A stretch of 64,000 nucleotides of DNA from Paenibacillus glycinis (GTDB taxonomy: Bacteria > Bacillota > Bacilli > Paenibacillales > Paenibacillaceae): NCBI RefSeq assembly GCF_009909185.1, contig NZ_JAAAMV010000017.1, positions 1-64,000 on the forward strand, in the 5' to 3' direction. The position numbers and the translations under genes were made by a program. Below are positions 1 through 8,087 of the stretch, piece after piece; positions within the stretch are counted from its first letter, which is position 1, and the number at the start of each line of letters is the position of its first letter. The notes beneath the pieces are model-generated. The model saw only the letters and a program-made list of their open reading frames with translations, made no database searches and was not told the origin of the DNA.

Positions 1-38
1 AACGCGCACCGATTGAGTATCGATGCGCGTTGGCTGCT
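1..38. terminator. Hairpin terminator at left edge
   Basis: An imperfect inverted repeat pairs AACGCGCA with TGCGCGTT at 1-31 and is followed by a T-run (GCTTTTTT). It would end a plus-strand gene lying left of the window. Confidence 0.55.
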
Positions 39-495
39 TAGCTTTTTTCATTTGTCTACTTGACGGGGGTATGACCACAGAGGGGACAGCTTTTTTGCAT
101 GCAGCGCGTCGGCCTCCGCCGGGCCGGCGTTGCGTGCGAAGGGAGGGCAAGGAATCACTGCTCCCCCTGCGAGGCGTCCGCACCGAAGCTTGCCCACGAT
201 CAAGGCGGCGGTTCAATCGGACGCGGGCCAGCAGTGCGGGTCTACAGGGCAGGCGCGTCGTCCGGCCTGTCGATGATAGGCAGGCTTTCCAGGCAGTTCA
301 TCGAATTCGCCGCGCTACGCGAACAAGCCGGAATTCCGCATGACGGGAATTCCGGCTTGTTCGGCAGCGACGATGTCGCCGAGCTCGCTGCGGCAGCAAC
401 TAACCGCGCGCGAAGAGGTTAAACCTCGGTCATGGCATTGAACCTCGCGTTAAGGAAGCAAACCCCAAGCGACCGAAGTAAACCGCGTGACAGCA
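39..495. other. Intergenic stretch without a convincing gene
   Basis: No reading frame here has a good ribosome binding site or recognisable protein. The region contains a strong 44-base inverted repeat (320-363) and, near 413-490, several loosely similar short segments of the type TTAAACCTCG / TTGAACCTCG. I see no RNA gene. Confidence 0.5.
320..363. repeat. Long perfect inverted repeat
   Basis: Two arms of about 18 bases (CGAACAAGCCGGAATTCC and its complement) flank a short loop (GCATGACG region). There is no T-run on either side, so it is either a degenerate bidirectional terminator for the minus-strand hydrolase or a stand-alone hairpin. Confidence 0.6.
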
Positions 496-1191
496 TTAAA
501 CTTCGAACTCGTCGCCCGGCGCCACGGCTCTGCCTTTCAGGCCGCGCTCTTCCAGCTGCCGCACGAAAAGCTCCGCATCCTGCTTGATGCCGGGGAACGT
601 GCTGTGATGGACGGGTACCGTCAGCTTGGCGTTGTACCATTCCGCCGCCTGAAGCGCGTCCTCGGGTCCCATCGTGTAGTGGTCGCCGATCGGCAGGAAG
701 ACGACGTCGATCGGATGGCGTTCGCCGATCATCTTCATGTCGCCGTACAACGACGTGTCGCCCGCGTGCAGAATCGTCAAGCCTTCGGCAAACACAAGGA
801 AGCCGGCAGGCATGCCCGCGTACAGGATTTGCTTCGTTTCCTCGACGACGATGCCCGAGCTGTGGAAGGCTTGGACCATTTTGGCTTTCGCGAAGCCCAG
901 GTCGAACGTGCCGCCCATGTTCATGCCGACCGTATTCTTCACGCCTTGCCAGGACATGTAGGCGGCGAGCTCGACGATGGCTACGACAGGCGCGTCGTTG
1001 TTGGCTTGGGCGATCGGCGCCGCGTCGAGGATATGGTCCATGTGGGCGTGCGTCAGCAGCACGGCGTCGGCCTTCACGTCCTCCGGCTTGATTTTGGCTG
1101 CGGGGTTGCCGCTAAGAAAAGGATCGATGATTAGCGATTTGCCGCCCGTGTGGATTTGAATGCAGGCATGACCATGATAATTGATTTTCAC
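496..1191 (-). CDS. UPF0173 family metal-dependent hydrolase (YtkL-like)
   Basis: A 231-residue cytoplasmic metallo-beta-lactamase-fold hydrolase of the UPF0173/YtkL type; the natural substrate of the family is not established. The protein opens with the family signature VKINYHGHAC, and the zinc-binding THAHMDH motif lies near residue 53. Further conserved metal-site histidines and aspartates follow in HAGDTSLYGD and near the C terminus (VPVHHSTFPG). I start at the GTG at 1191 because it has an AAAGGAG ribosome binding site about nine bases upstream and gives the usual family length; the open frame continues upstream to 1419 but that extension is arginine/alanine-rich and unlike the family. 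It is probably monocistronic. Confidence 0.9.
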   Translation of the reverse strand: MKINYHGHACIQIHTGGKSLIIDPFLSGNPAAKIKPEDVKADAVLLTHAHMDHILDAAPIAQANNDAPVVAIVELAAYMSWQGVKNTVGMNMGGTFDLGFAKAKMVQAFHSSGIVVEETKQILYAGMPAGFLVFAEGLTILHAGDTSLYGDMKMIGERHPIDVVFLPIGDHYTMGPEDALQAAEWYNAKLTVPVHHSTFPGIKQDAELFVRQLEERGLKGRAVAPGDEFEV

Positions 1192-1265
1192 TAGATCGCG
1201 CTCCTTTGTTTCGTTACTCACTATTTGTCGTACCTTGTTAATAGTGACATAACCGGGAGGCGATT

Positions 1266-1500
1266 TCAACGTCGCTGCCGCTGCAGGCGCTCGCGGCGAA
1301 GCAGATAGACGAAGTACGGCGCCCCGATGACGGCGGTCATGATGCCGACGGGCACCTCGCGCGGCACGATAAGCACGCGTCCGAGGCAGTCGCCGAGCAG
1401 CACACGCAGAGGACGGCAAGCAGCGGTTCGGCGCCGACGAGCGCCGCGAGCGGGATCAGCCGCTGATGCTTGGCGCCGACGGACACGCTTGCGCCGCAGC
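1266..1500 (-). pseudogene. Remnant of a FecCD-type iron-siderophore permease (C-terminal end)
   Basis: Reading on the minus strand, one frame shows the family stretch [17 protein letters not shown], then the match jumps to the next frame as [20 protein letters not shown] followed by [11 protein letters not shown] and a stop at 1266. Both pieces match consecutive parts of the last two transmembrane segments of FecCD/BtuC-type ferric-siderophore permeases, so about 75 residues of the C terminus survive with a frameshift near 1410. No start, no N-terminal two thirds and no partner ATPase or binding protein are present. This is a decayed fragment; the alternative, a sequencing error in an intact gene, is excluded by the missing N terminus. 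Confidence 0.65.
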
Positions 1501-1697
1501 TCGGACGGGCGCATGCCGCGCTGCTGACGTCGCGTAATAAAATGCCCCCCGCGCGGCCGGTCGGCCATGCGGAGGGCGTCGATGATATCGCGATCGATGA
1601 TGATCGATAGAGACGATGGGCCATGCGCTTATTATTACCTCTAACGCGCGAAGCGTCCAGTCGTTTTCCGGCGCAGCCGAAAGTTCCCGCGTCCCGG

Positions 1698-2489
1698 TTA
1701 CGCCGAACCGTACATCTTCTCGCCGCGCGGCTGGCTGCCGTGCTCATCCGGCTCCAGCGTGATGCCGATCGCGTCGAAGTCGAGCTTGCCGCCCTGGATC
1801 GGCATGGCCAGCAGCCCGATGCCGCGGCTGTCCCGCCCGACCCGGAACGTGCCGGCGCTGGCGCGCTTGCCGTCCTTGACGAGCCATACCTGGTAAGCTT
1901 CATCGCCCTGCGTCGCGGCGGCCCCGAACAGGTAGACGACGAATTGCCTGCTGCGCCCGTTGTCGATGATGCACGCGACGCCGGAGGAACCGGCCGATTC
2001 GGGCGCCTGCGACTTCAGCGCGACCACCTGATCGATGTTGGAGGCGGAGACGGACAAGGCTTTCTCTATGGGCAGCGGTGCGGCATCCCGTTCGCGGCGC
2101 AGCTGGATATTCCAAAGCGACAACAGCAGGATGACGGACGCCGACGCCGCGAGAATCGCGACCATCGGCTTTCTTCCCCGCGGACGCCGGCTTGCCGGGC
2201 GCTCGACCGGCGGCACGAATTCGTCTCGGCTCACGCCTCCGTCCGCGGTGTCCCGATCCGCCGCGCGAACGGCGTTCATCACTTGCTGCTTCAAATCTGC
2301 AGGCGGTTCCATCATATCCATAGCGGCCGGCAGTGCCTCCCAAACGATGTGCAAATCTTCAAGCTCCTGCCGGCAGCTCTCGCAGGAAGGGAGATGACGT
2401 TCGAATACGCGTTTTTCTTCTTCGCTGCATAAGCCGGCTATATAGCTCAGGCAATCCTCGCAAACCGGCGTTCGTCCCCGTTCCGTCAT
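1698..2489 (-). CDS. Anti-sigma factor (zinc-finger ZAS plus RskA-like C-terminal domain)
   Basis: A 263-residue single-pass membrane anti-sigma factor predicted to hold the adjacent ECF sigma factor inactive. The N-terminal 60 residues carry a zinc-type anti-sigma motif: Cys at about 10 and 13, then His-x3-Cys-x2-Cys (HLPSCESC). A single hydrophobic segment lies near residues 128-146, and the extracytoplasmic part is an anti-sigma-K (RskA) domain with the hallmark YQVWLVKDGKR. Its start codon overlaps the stop of the sigma gene (ATGA), so the two are translationally coupled. In the RskA family, activation goes through regulated proteolysis, but the trigger is not evident here. Confidence 0.88.
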   Translation of the reverse strand: MTERGRTPVCEDCLSYIAGLCSEEEKRVFERHLPSCESCRQELEDLHIVWEALPAAMDMMEPPADLKQQVMNAVRAADRDTADGGVSRDEFVPPVERPASRRPRGRKPMVAILAASASVILLLSLWNIQLRRERDAAPLPIEKALSVSASNIDQVVALKSQAPESAGSSGVACIIDNGRSRQFVVYLFGAAATQGDEAYQVWLVKDGKRASAGTFRVGRDSRGIGLLAMPIQGGKLDFDAIGITLEPDEHGSQPRGEKMYGSA

Positions 2490-3061
2490 CCCGTTCCTAC
2501 TCCTTCCGCAGACAGATGTCTTCGCAATATTTTGAGCGTTTGATGCAATCGGTTCTTGATCGTGCCGAGCGGCTGGTCGTACAGCGCCGCCAGCTCGCTC
2601 AGCGTGTAGCCCTGCCAGTAGAAGTGCTCGAGCAGCGCGATCTGCTGCTTGCTCAGGTAGCGGTACGCGCTTCGGATCTGCTCTCTCACGAATTGATGCT
2701 CCGCCCGTTCTTCCGGCGACAGGGTTCGCTTATCGGGAATCCGCTCGAGGTCTTCCCTCAAATAATGCACGATGCCCGTGTTTTCCCTTCGCCGCTTGCG
2801 CAGCATGTCGGCCGCGATGTTGCGCACGATCGTGAGCAGCCAGTTCGTAAACTTGCCCTTGCCGGGGTCGTACTCCGATTCGGTCGTCCACAGCCGGAGG
2901 AAGACGGCCTGCACGGCGTCCTTCGCGGCCGCTTCCTCCTTCAGCGCTTTCCAGGCGAAGGAATAGACAAGCCCCGCATACCGGTCGTACAGCGCGGAGA
3001 GCGCGGCGTGCTGTTTTCCTTTTATGAGTAGCATCAATTCGTAATCGGTCAGGTTCTGCAT
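2486..3061 (-). CDS. RNA polymerase ECF-type sigma-70 factor
   Basis: A 191-residue extracytoplasmic-function sigma factor. Region 2 (about residues 20-90) contains the DAVQAVFLRLW and FTNWLLTIVRNIAADMLRKR core; region 4 (about 130-182) contains the typical YTLSELAALYDQPLGTIKNR helix-turn-helix. The intervening linker is normal for the SigK/RskA type. The gene lies 78 bases downstream of the cupredoxin lipoprotein gene and overlaps its anti-sigma gene by four bases, so sigma, anti-sigma and the secreted copper-protein genes may be one transcription unit. The sigma factor probably controls an envelope response, but its target promoters are not visible. Confidence 0.9.
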   Translation of the reverse strand: MQNLTDYELMLLIKGKQHAALSALYDRYAGLVYSFAWKALKEEAAAKDAVQAVFLRLWTTESEYDPGKGKFTNWLLTIVRNIAADMLRKRRRENTGIVHYLREDLERIPDKRTLSPEERAEHQFVREQIRSAYRYLSKQQIALLEHFYWQGYTLSELAALYDQPLGTIKNRLHQTLKILRRHLSAEGVGTG

Positions 3062-3139
3062 GGCAGCCTCCAGGACAGGCAGGTTATGGTCTTCATTGTA
3101 ACGGCAATCCGCGCGGAGCGACAGTCTTGCGGCGCGAAT

Positions 3140-4096
3140 TTATTTGACGGTGATGACGCCCTGCATGCCGGGATGCGGCGTGCAGTTGTAGCTGAACGAG
3201 CCCGCGTCCTTGAACGTGACGGTCTTGGACGCGTCCTTGGCCAGCAGATCCGTGTCGAACACGTTGTCGACCGACGTGGCGGTATGCTTGATTTCGTCGC
3301 GGTTGATGAATTTGACGCTGTCCCCGGCTTTGATCTCCAGCTTGGCGGGGGAGAAAGCGAAATCCTTGATCTCCACGGTATAGGTCTTGGGTTTGGCGGC
3401 ATCTTCGGCCGTTGCCGGCTTGGCATCGTCCTTGCCCGCGTTCGCGGGCGGCTTCGCCGCGTCCTTGCCGTCGTCCTCGCCGGGCTTCGGCTTATCCTCG
3501 GTCGCGCCTTTGGCAGCGTCCGTCGCCGCGGGCTTGTCGTCGCTGCCTTCGGAAGACCCGGCAGCCTTGTCGTCGTTGTCCGAGGCGGAAGGATGGTCGT
3601 CGGTGCCGGCGGGCTTGTCGTCGTCGCCTTTGGAGGACCCGGCAGCCTTGTCGTCGTTAGCGTCCGACGCGGAAGGGTGGTCATCGGTGCCGCCCTTATC
3701 CGGCGCGGCCGGCGTCGCCGGCTTGCCGTCCGAATAGGACGGCGCCGGATCGGCGGGAGCGGCAGGCGTTTGGCCGCCGGCGGCATCTCCCGAGCCCCCC
3801 GGCGCGTTCGAGCCGTAGGCGCCGCCGCCGTTGTCCGCGGTTTGGCCGCTTCCGTCGTTCGAGCCGGCTTGGACGGCGGTATCGCTGCCGTCTGCGGCGG
3901 TCGCGTCATTGCCTGCATTGTTCATGCCGCTCATATTGTCCGCAGCGTTCGCGGTGTTCGCGTTGCTTGTATCGTTCGTGTTGCCGGAGCTGTCCGAATT
4001 GCCGCAGGCGGCGAGCATCAGGCAGCAGATCATAAGCATGAGGCCGATAATGGCTGGCGTCGAACGGCGTTTTCCTGGATGCGGGTGCAATGTCAT
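3140..4096 (-). CDS. Cupredoxin-domain lipoprotein with long low-complexity linker
   Basis: A 318-residue surface lipoprotein. The signal peptide ends in a lipobox (LMLAAC, Cys about 31). About 200 residues of Asp/Lys/Ala/Gly/Pro-rich linker follow, including a near-duplicate block built on DDHPSASD...DDKAAGSS. The C-terminal ~85 residues form a plastocyanin-like domain: the copper ligands are visible as His in IKHTA and Cys-x2-His-x4-Met in NCTPHPGMQG. It probably binds a type 1 copper outside the cell and carries electrons. It is downstream of a second cupredoxin gene and upstream of the sigma/anti-sigma pair in the same orientation. The linker is acidic and very rich in GC-codon repeats, so its length probably varies between strains. 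Confidence 0.85.
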   Translation of the reverse strand: MTLHPHPGKRRSTPAIIGLMLMICCLMLAACGNSDSSGNTNDTSNANTANAADNMSGMNNAGNDATAADGSDTAVQAGSNDGSGQTADNGGGAYGSNAPGGSGDAAGGQTPAAPADPAPSYSDGKPATPAAPDKGGTDDHPSASDANDDKAAGSSKGDDDKPAGTDDHPSASDNDDKAAGSSEGSDDKPAATDAAKGATEDKPKPGEDDGKDAAKPPANAGKDDAKPATAEDAAKPKTYTVEIKDFAFSPAKLEIKAGDSVKFINRDEIKHTATSVDNVFDTDLLAKDASKTVTFKDAGSFSYNCTPHPGMQGVITVK

Positions 4097-4120
4097 CGCG
4101 TTCGTACCTCCTTGCCCGTG

Positions 4121-5369
4121 TTATTTGACGATGATCTGACCCGTCATGAACGCCTTGTGCGGCTGGCAGTAATAATCGTAAGTACCCGGTTTATCCAACG
4201 TGATGGTGTAGGATTCGCCCTTCGCGAGCAGCGGCAGGGAGAAGGCGCCGTTAACCGCGACGGCGTTGTGCTTCATGTCGTCGAAATTCGTAAAGACGAT
4301 GCTGGAGCCGGCTTCCACCGTCAGCGGGCCCGAGCCGAACGAGTAATCCTTGATGTCGACGTGATACGTCTTCGCCGCCGGAACCGCAGGCGCCGTCGTG
4401 CCCGTGAACTTGGCGGGGTCGACGACGAACCAGACGCTGCCGACGTTTTGGCCGAGCGTGTCGCCGGCTTTGGCGTCCTTGATAAAGTAATACAGCGGGA
4501 AGCCCTTGAACGTGGACTGCATGCTGCCGTCCGCGCGCGTAATCGTGCCCCAGTCGGCCGCGTTCACGCCGGTCGGAACGCCGGTGCCGCCTGCCGAATA
4601 GGCCGGCCAGTTGACGAGGCAGTCGCCCGCGCAGTTGCTCTTGCCGGCCGTGTCCTTGTCGAAGTAATACAGCGTGCGTCCCGAAGCGTCCGTCAAGTAG
4701 TTGCCCAGCGTCGGAGACGCCCCGATCATCGCGGCATAATCGGCCTTGGCGACGAACCATACGCCTCCGACCGCTTCGCCGAGCGTGTCGCCCGCTTTTT
4801 GGTCTTTCGCGAAATAGTAGAGCGGCCAGCCTTTGTACGTCGTTTGCTCCGTGCCGTCCGCGCGCTTCAGCACGGCGAAATCGGCGGCGTTCAGCGTCGA
4901 AGGAATCTGCAGGCTAGGCGCATCGTAGATCGGCCACGATTTCAGGCAATCGCCGATTGTACAGCTGTTGGGAGCTGATCTTCTCGAGCGGCATGAATTT
5001 GCCGCCGCCCGTGCCGTTCCAGCCGAGCTCGGGATGCGCTTTCAGGTAGGCGAGCACGGCTTGGTTGCTCGTGCCGACGGAGGAGGCATCGGAGAAGTTT
5101 TCCTTGCCTTTGAACGCCTCCGCCTCCGCCAGGTGGCCTTGCAGGCGAAGCGAGATGATCGCGGCTTGAATGCGCGTCGCGGATTTCTTCAGGTAATCCG
5201 CGGTCACGCCGTTGCCGTCGCCCAGCAGGAGGCCCAGCTTGCCAGCGGTGTCGCCGTCCGTCGTAACCGTCGCCGGGGCCGATTCGGCGGCGGAGACGCC
5301 CGCGGGAACCAGCATGGCGAAGCATAGCATGAACAGCAGGCTTAACAGCCCAAAACGTTGACCTTTCAT
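4121..5369 (-). pseudogene. Broken secreted protein: SLH-like N-terminal domain, two COG4315 repeats and cupredoxin
   Basis: The N-terminal part (5369 to about 4980) has a good AAGGAGG site, a signal peptide ending near VSA and a domain typical of Paenibacillus secreted proteins (LLLGDGNGVTADYLKK, AYLKAHPELGWNG). After ISSQQLY this frame drifts into nonsense and stops at 4914. A second frame picks up at about 4974 with CTIGDCLKSWPIYD, in the middle of a COG4315 'Yx(FWY)xxD' repeat, and runs through a second complete repeat and a C-terminal cupredoxin (His in MKHNA, Cys-x2-His-x4-Met in YCQPHKAFM) to a stop at 4121. The start of the first COG4315 repeat and the end of the N domain are both missing, which suggests an out-of-frame deletion. 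The downstream part could still be translated from ATG at 4873, but it would lack a signal peptide. Confidence 0.7.
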
Positions 5370-5399
5370 TTTTCATTCCTCCTTGGCATGGTTACATCA

Positions 5400-5633
5400 A
5401 TGAGAGAAACGAACGAAAGGCGGAAGCGGTTTGAGCCCGGCGGAAATTATTTTGCGGGCCGTTGTTCGGACGGGGAGATCGTGCAGGCGGTGAGGAGCGT
5501 GGAAAAAGCGAAAAGCGTGACCGAGGACGCGCTGCAGACGATTCACGAGCGCAACCGCAGGCAATATTACGGCGTCCATCAGTTGATCGTGCTGTGCCAG
5601 GAGGTCGGCCTGGTGGCGGCCGACGGGCAATAA
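5400..5633 (+). CDS. Possible small hypothetical protein
   Basis: An open frame of 77 codons, ending just before a strong bidirectional hairpin, which is the main reason to list it. The product is hydrophilic and charged, with no signal peptide, Cys cluster or recognisable domain. No convincing ribosome binding site precedes the ATG, and the start lies only 30 bases from the divergent secreted-protein gene, so it may equally be a chance frame in an intergenic region. Confidence 0.22.
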   Translation: MRETNERRKRFEPGGNYFAGRCSDGEIVQAVRSVEKAKSVTEDALQTIHERNRRQYYGVHQLIVLCQEVGLVAADGQ

Positions 5634-5641
5634 TCGAACCA

Positions 5642-5690
5642 TCGAAGCCAAAGGGCCGCTTGTCATGTACAAGCAGCCCTTTAGCTTCGA
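5642..5690. terminator. Bidirectional hairpin
   Basis: The arms TCGAAGC, AAAGGG and GCTTGT pair with ACAAGC, CCCTTT and GCTTCGA around a CATGT loop. It lies at the end of the minus-strand hypothetical gene (stop at 5681) and after the small plus-strand frame. Confidence 0.6.
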
Positions 5691-6100
5691 GAGGACGGGC
5701 GCCACTGCGCCAGCCGGATGTCGCGTATCCGATCCTGGGCTTGCCGGAGGCCGCCGCTGCAATCGACGGAGGTTTGCACGCCGGGGAGATGCAGGGCCAC
5801 GAAGGCATGCGCGGCATTCGCGAAGGCATCCGCCCTTGCGCCTTGAATGCCGATCGCGTCCTGCCAGCTTGCGGCGGCATATGCGCCGTCGAGCCTCCGG
5901 AGCTCGTCCGCCTCGCCGGGCATAGAGTAGAAATGATGCCGCGCGCCGGCTCGTTCGAATTCCAGCAGGCACGCGCCGTTCATGCCTTGAATGCCGGTAA
6001 GCTTCGCCGTATTCGTGAGCCGGACGGATGCGGCTTCTTCGAATCCGGCGCCGAGCATGAACGCGCGCCACTGGCGGTTGAGGGTATCCAAGTACATCAT
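5681..6100 (-). CDS. Hypothetical protein
   Basis: A 139-residue protein that I do not recognise. It begins MMYLDTLNRQWRAF, has no signal peptide or membrane segment, and its middle carries a mixed aromatic/charged pattern (LLEFERAGARHHFY). I start at the ATG at 6100, which has TTGGAGCG a few bases upstream, instead of the upstream in-frame ATG at 6175, which has no such site. It is divergent from the MarR gene at 6336, and the two share the AT-rich segment around 6270-6320. Confidence 0.5.
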   Translation of the reverse strand: MMYLDTLNRQWRAFMLGAGFEEAASVRLTNTAKLTGIQGMNGACLLEFERAGARHHFYSMPGEADELRRLDGAYAAASWQDAIGIQGARADAFANAAHAFVALHLPGVQTSVDCSGGLRQAQDRIRDIRLAQWRPSSRS

Positions 6101-6267
6101 AAGCGCTCCAATCTTCTTTTCTCGTAGGCGGACTTCAAGCGTGCAGCGCTGGATCGTATTTTTCAGTATAGCCATTTATCCGGAAGCGAAATGCCCGACT
6201 CTCGTCATTGCTGCTTTGATGCGAGAATCCATATTCAGGTTTTCCGCTTTGCCGGCGATAGAAGTGA

Positions 6268-6318
6268 TTGACAACGGCTTTCGGTTCCCTTATTTTAATT
6301 ATAGTTAAACATTTAACT
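6268..6318 (+). promoter_or_regulatory. Promoter and operator of the MarR gene
   Basis: TTGACA at 6268-6273, a 17-base spacer and TATTTT at 6291-6296 form a vegetative-type promoter. Directly downstream lies the near-palindrome AGTTAAACATTTAACT (6303-6318), which ends two bases before an ATG that I reject as the start. The same sequence recurs in reverse complement at 6876-6891, so it is likely the MarR binding site and the gene is autoregulated. Confidence 0.65.
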
Positions 6319-6335
6319 AGATGGAGGCGGCGCGG

Positions 6336-6788
6336 ATGACGGATATCCGGAATTACGTCGCGGAGCAGCCGCTTGCGGTTCGGACCTTCTTCGCGCTCGT
6401 GGAGACGACGGCCGGGCTTGTCGGCGCTTCGGAGCGATATTGGTCCGCGAACGGAACGAACGGGGCGCGGATCCGCATTCTCGTCGAGATCGCCAAGGCG
6501 GGCGGCGCGATACTGCCGTCGGAGCTTGCCGGCCGGATCGGCGTGACGAAGGCCAACGTCAGCGTGCTGCTGACCCCGCTCGAGGAGCTCGGCTATATTC
6601 ATAGCACGAGCCATCCCGAGGACGGACGGAAGCGGAGGATCGTGTTGTCTCCGGAAGGCGAGCGTATCCTGTCGGACCTCCTGCCCGGGAATCGAGCGAC
6701 GATCGAAGGCCGGATGAAAGGGTTGGAAGAAGCGGAGATGAAGCAGCTGTTCGCGCTGCTGCGCAAGCTGCAAAGGAACGAGGAATGA
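6336..6788 (+). CDS. MarR family transcriptional regulator
   Basis: A 150-residue winged-helix regulator. The DNA-binding core is visible as ILPSELAGRIGVTKANVSVL followed by the wing HPEDGRKRRIVLSPEG, with dimerisation helices at both ends. I start at ATG 6336 because GGAGGCG (6323-6329) is correctly spaced; the ATG at 6321 overlaps that site and the operator. The regulator is followed, after a hairpin, by an NmrA-type oxidoreductase whose promoter region carries the mirror-image operator, so that gene is its likely target. Such pairs commonly respond to small phenolic or electrophilic ligands; which one applies here is unknown. Confidence 0.85.
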   Translation: MTDIRNYVAEQPLAVRTFFALVETTAGLVGASERYWSANGTNGARIRILVEIAKAGGAILPSELAGRIGVTKANVSVLLTPLEELGYIHSTSHPEDGRKRRIVLSPEGERILSDLLPGNRATIEGRMKGLEEAEMKQLFALLRKLQRNEE

Positions 6789-6825
6789 AAACGACCGCGC
6801 CCGCGAATCGGTAAACCAGAGCGAA

Positions 6826-6863
6826 AACGGCCGTTGAACGACGACGTTCAATGCGGTCGTTTC
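6826..6863 (+). terminator. Hairpin after MarR gene
   Basis: AACGGCCGTTGAAC pairs imperfectly with GTTCAATGCGGTCGTT around a short loop, followed by TTCG instead of a long T-run. It is probably a weak terminator. Confidence 0.45.
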
Positions 6864-6875
6864 GTTCGCGCAACT

Positions 6876-6891
6876 AGTTAAATGTTTAACT
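6876..6891. promoter_or_regulatory. Second MarR operator
   Basis: AGTTAAATGTTTAACT is the exact reverse complement of the operator at 6303-6318 and lies 28 bases before the NmrA-type gene start. Two identical 16-base sites flanking one regulator gene are unlikely by chance in DNA of this base composition. Confidence 0.65.
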
Positions 6892-6918
6892 AATTAGGTT
6901 AAAAGGGTGAAACTAATC

Positions 6919-7743
6919 ATGAGAATCGTGCTTACGGGAGCGACCGGCAATTTGGGCGGACTTGTATTGCAACAGCTGCTGTATCGGGTGCCTGCTTCGA
7001 GCTTGGCCGTCAGCGTACGGAAGCCGGAAGCGGCCGCGGAATGGCAGCGCCAAGGCATCGAGATCCGGCATGGCGATTACGACGTTCCCGATTCCTTGGG
7101 CGCCGCGTTTCGGGGCGCGACGAAGCTGTTGTTGATCTCGTCGCCCCATCAAGACGATGCCGTCCGTCTTCGCCAGCATGCGGGAGCCATCGCAGCCGCC
7201 AAGCAGGCCGGCGTCCGGCATCTCGTCTACACGAGCATCGTCCGGCCGGAGCAGGGCCGGCTGCCGCTGCATCGGCTGCATCTGCAAACCGAGCAGCTGA
7301 TCCGCGAGTCCAAGATTCCGAGCACGATCCTGCGCAATGCCTATTACATGGACGTCGTAAAGTTTCTCGGCGTCCGCGAAGCGGCGGCGAGCGGAGAATT
7401 ATGGAGTCCGCCGGGAGAGTGGACGTTCAACACGGCCGCCCGCGAAGACTTGGCCGCGGCCGCCGCGACGGTGCTGACCGAGGAGGGACATGACGGCCGA
7501 ACGTACGAGCTGACCGCGCCGCGCGTCTGGAAACCGGAGGATCTGGCGCGGGCCGTCGCGGCATCGACCGGGCGCCGCGTCGTGCACCGGACGAATCCGG
7601 ATCTGACGAATCCGGTCTACCGCATGCTGGCGCTCGCGGATATGCGGTTCACTTCGGAGGACCTGGCGCGCCTTGCCGGCCGGCCGCTCCGCACGATGCG
7701 GGACGAGGTGCGGACGATGTTCGGTCCGAACGCCCGGCCGTAA
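6919..7743 (+). CDS. NmrA/SDR-family NAD(P)-binding oxidoreductase (QorB-like)
   Basis: A 274-residue cytoplasmic protein of the NmrA-like atypical short-chain dehydrogenase group. The N terminus has the Rossmann motif MRIVLTGATGNLGGLV, followed by VSVRKPE, where the adenosine-phosphate-binding arginine of this family sits, and by the typical HLVYTSIVRPE strand-helix. The family includes quinone reductase QorB and redox-sensing regulators; the substrate cannot be assigned. I prefer ATG 6919, with AAAAGGGTGA upstream, over the GTG at 6907. It is probably repressed by the MarR protein at 6336. Confidence 0.85.
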   Translation: MRIVLTGATGNLGGLVLQQLLYRVPASSLAVSVRKPEAAAEWQRQGIEIRHGDYDVPDSLGAAFRGATKLLLISSPHQDDAVRLRQHAGAIAAAKQAGVRHLVYTSIVRPEQGRLPLHRLHLQTEQLIRESKIPSTILRNAYYMDVVKFLGVREAAASGELWSPPGEWTFNTAAREDLAAAAATVLTEEGHDGRTYELTAPRVWKPEDLARAVAASTGRRVVHRTNPDLTNPVYRMLALADMRFTSEDLARLAGRPLRTMRDEVRTMFGPNARP

Positions 7744-8087
7744 GCGCGATGAAGGCATCGCTCCGCGTCCGATCGCAGCTGCGATCGGCATTCGCCAATC
7801 GTCGCCGCTGGTCCCGACGCCGCCAGCGATCGCACGGCTGTTCGGTCCACAGGCATAGCGGATGCCTCCTCGTAGCATATTGCATAGGCTGACGCAGGAT
7901 CAAGCTCGCGCGCGTCCGTTCGGACCGCGGTCGGCTAATCGGCGCTTTGGAGCGAGGAATTTCTGCCATCAACCGCGATAACAATCAAGATATTCCAGGC
8001 AACGAGTTGAAATATTCGCTTTCGGCGGCTTCCCCGATGTCTTATCCTGACTGGTAAGGCGGTTAAGAGAGAGTGGGAGGACGATTC
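7744..8087. other. Intergenic stretch
   Basis: There is no supported gene in these 344 bases. The one notable element is a perfect 20-base palindrome CCGATCGCAGCTGCGATCGG at 7769-7788, shortly after the NmrA-type gene; it lacks a loop and T-run, so it looks more like a binding site than a terminator. The promoter of the GH116 gene must lie in the second half, but I see no strong match. Confidence 0.45.

Noticed and set aside
1192-1419. N-terminal extension of the UPF0173 hydrolase
   Set aside because: It is Arg/Ala-rich, unlike the family, overlaps the FecCD remnant, and a strong ribosome binding site marks the GTG at 1191.
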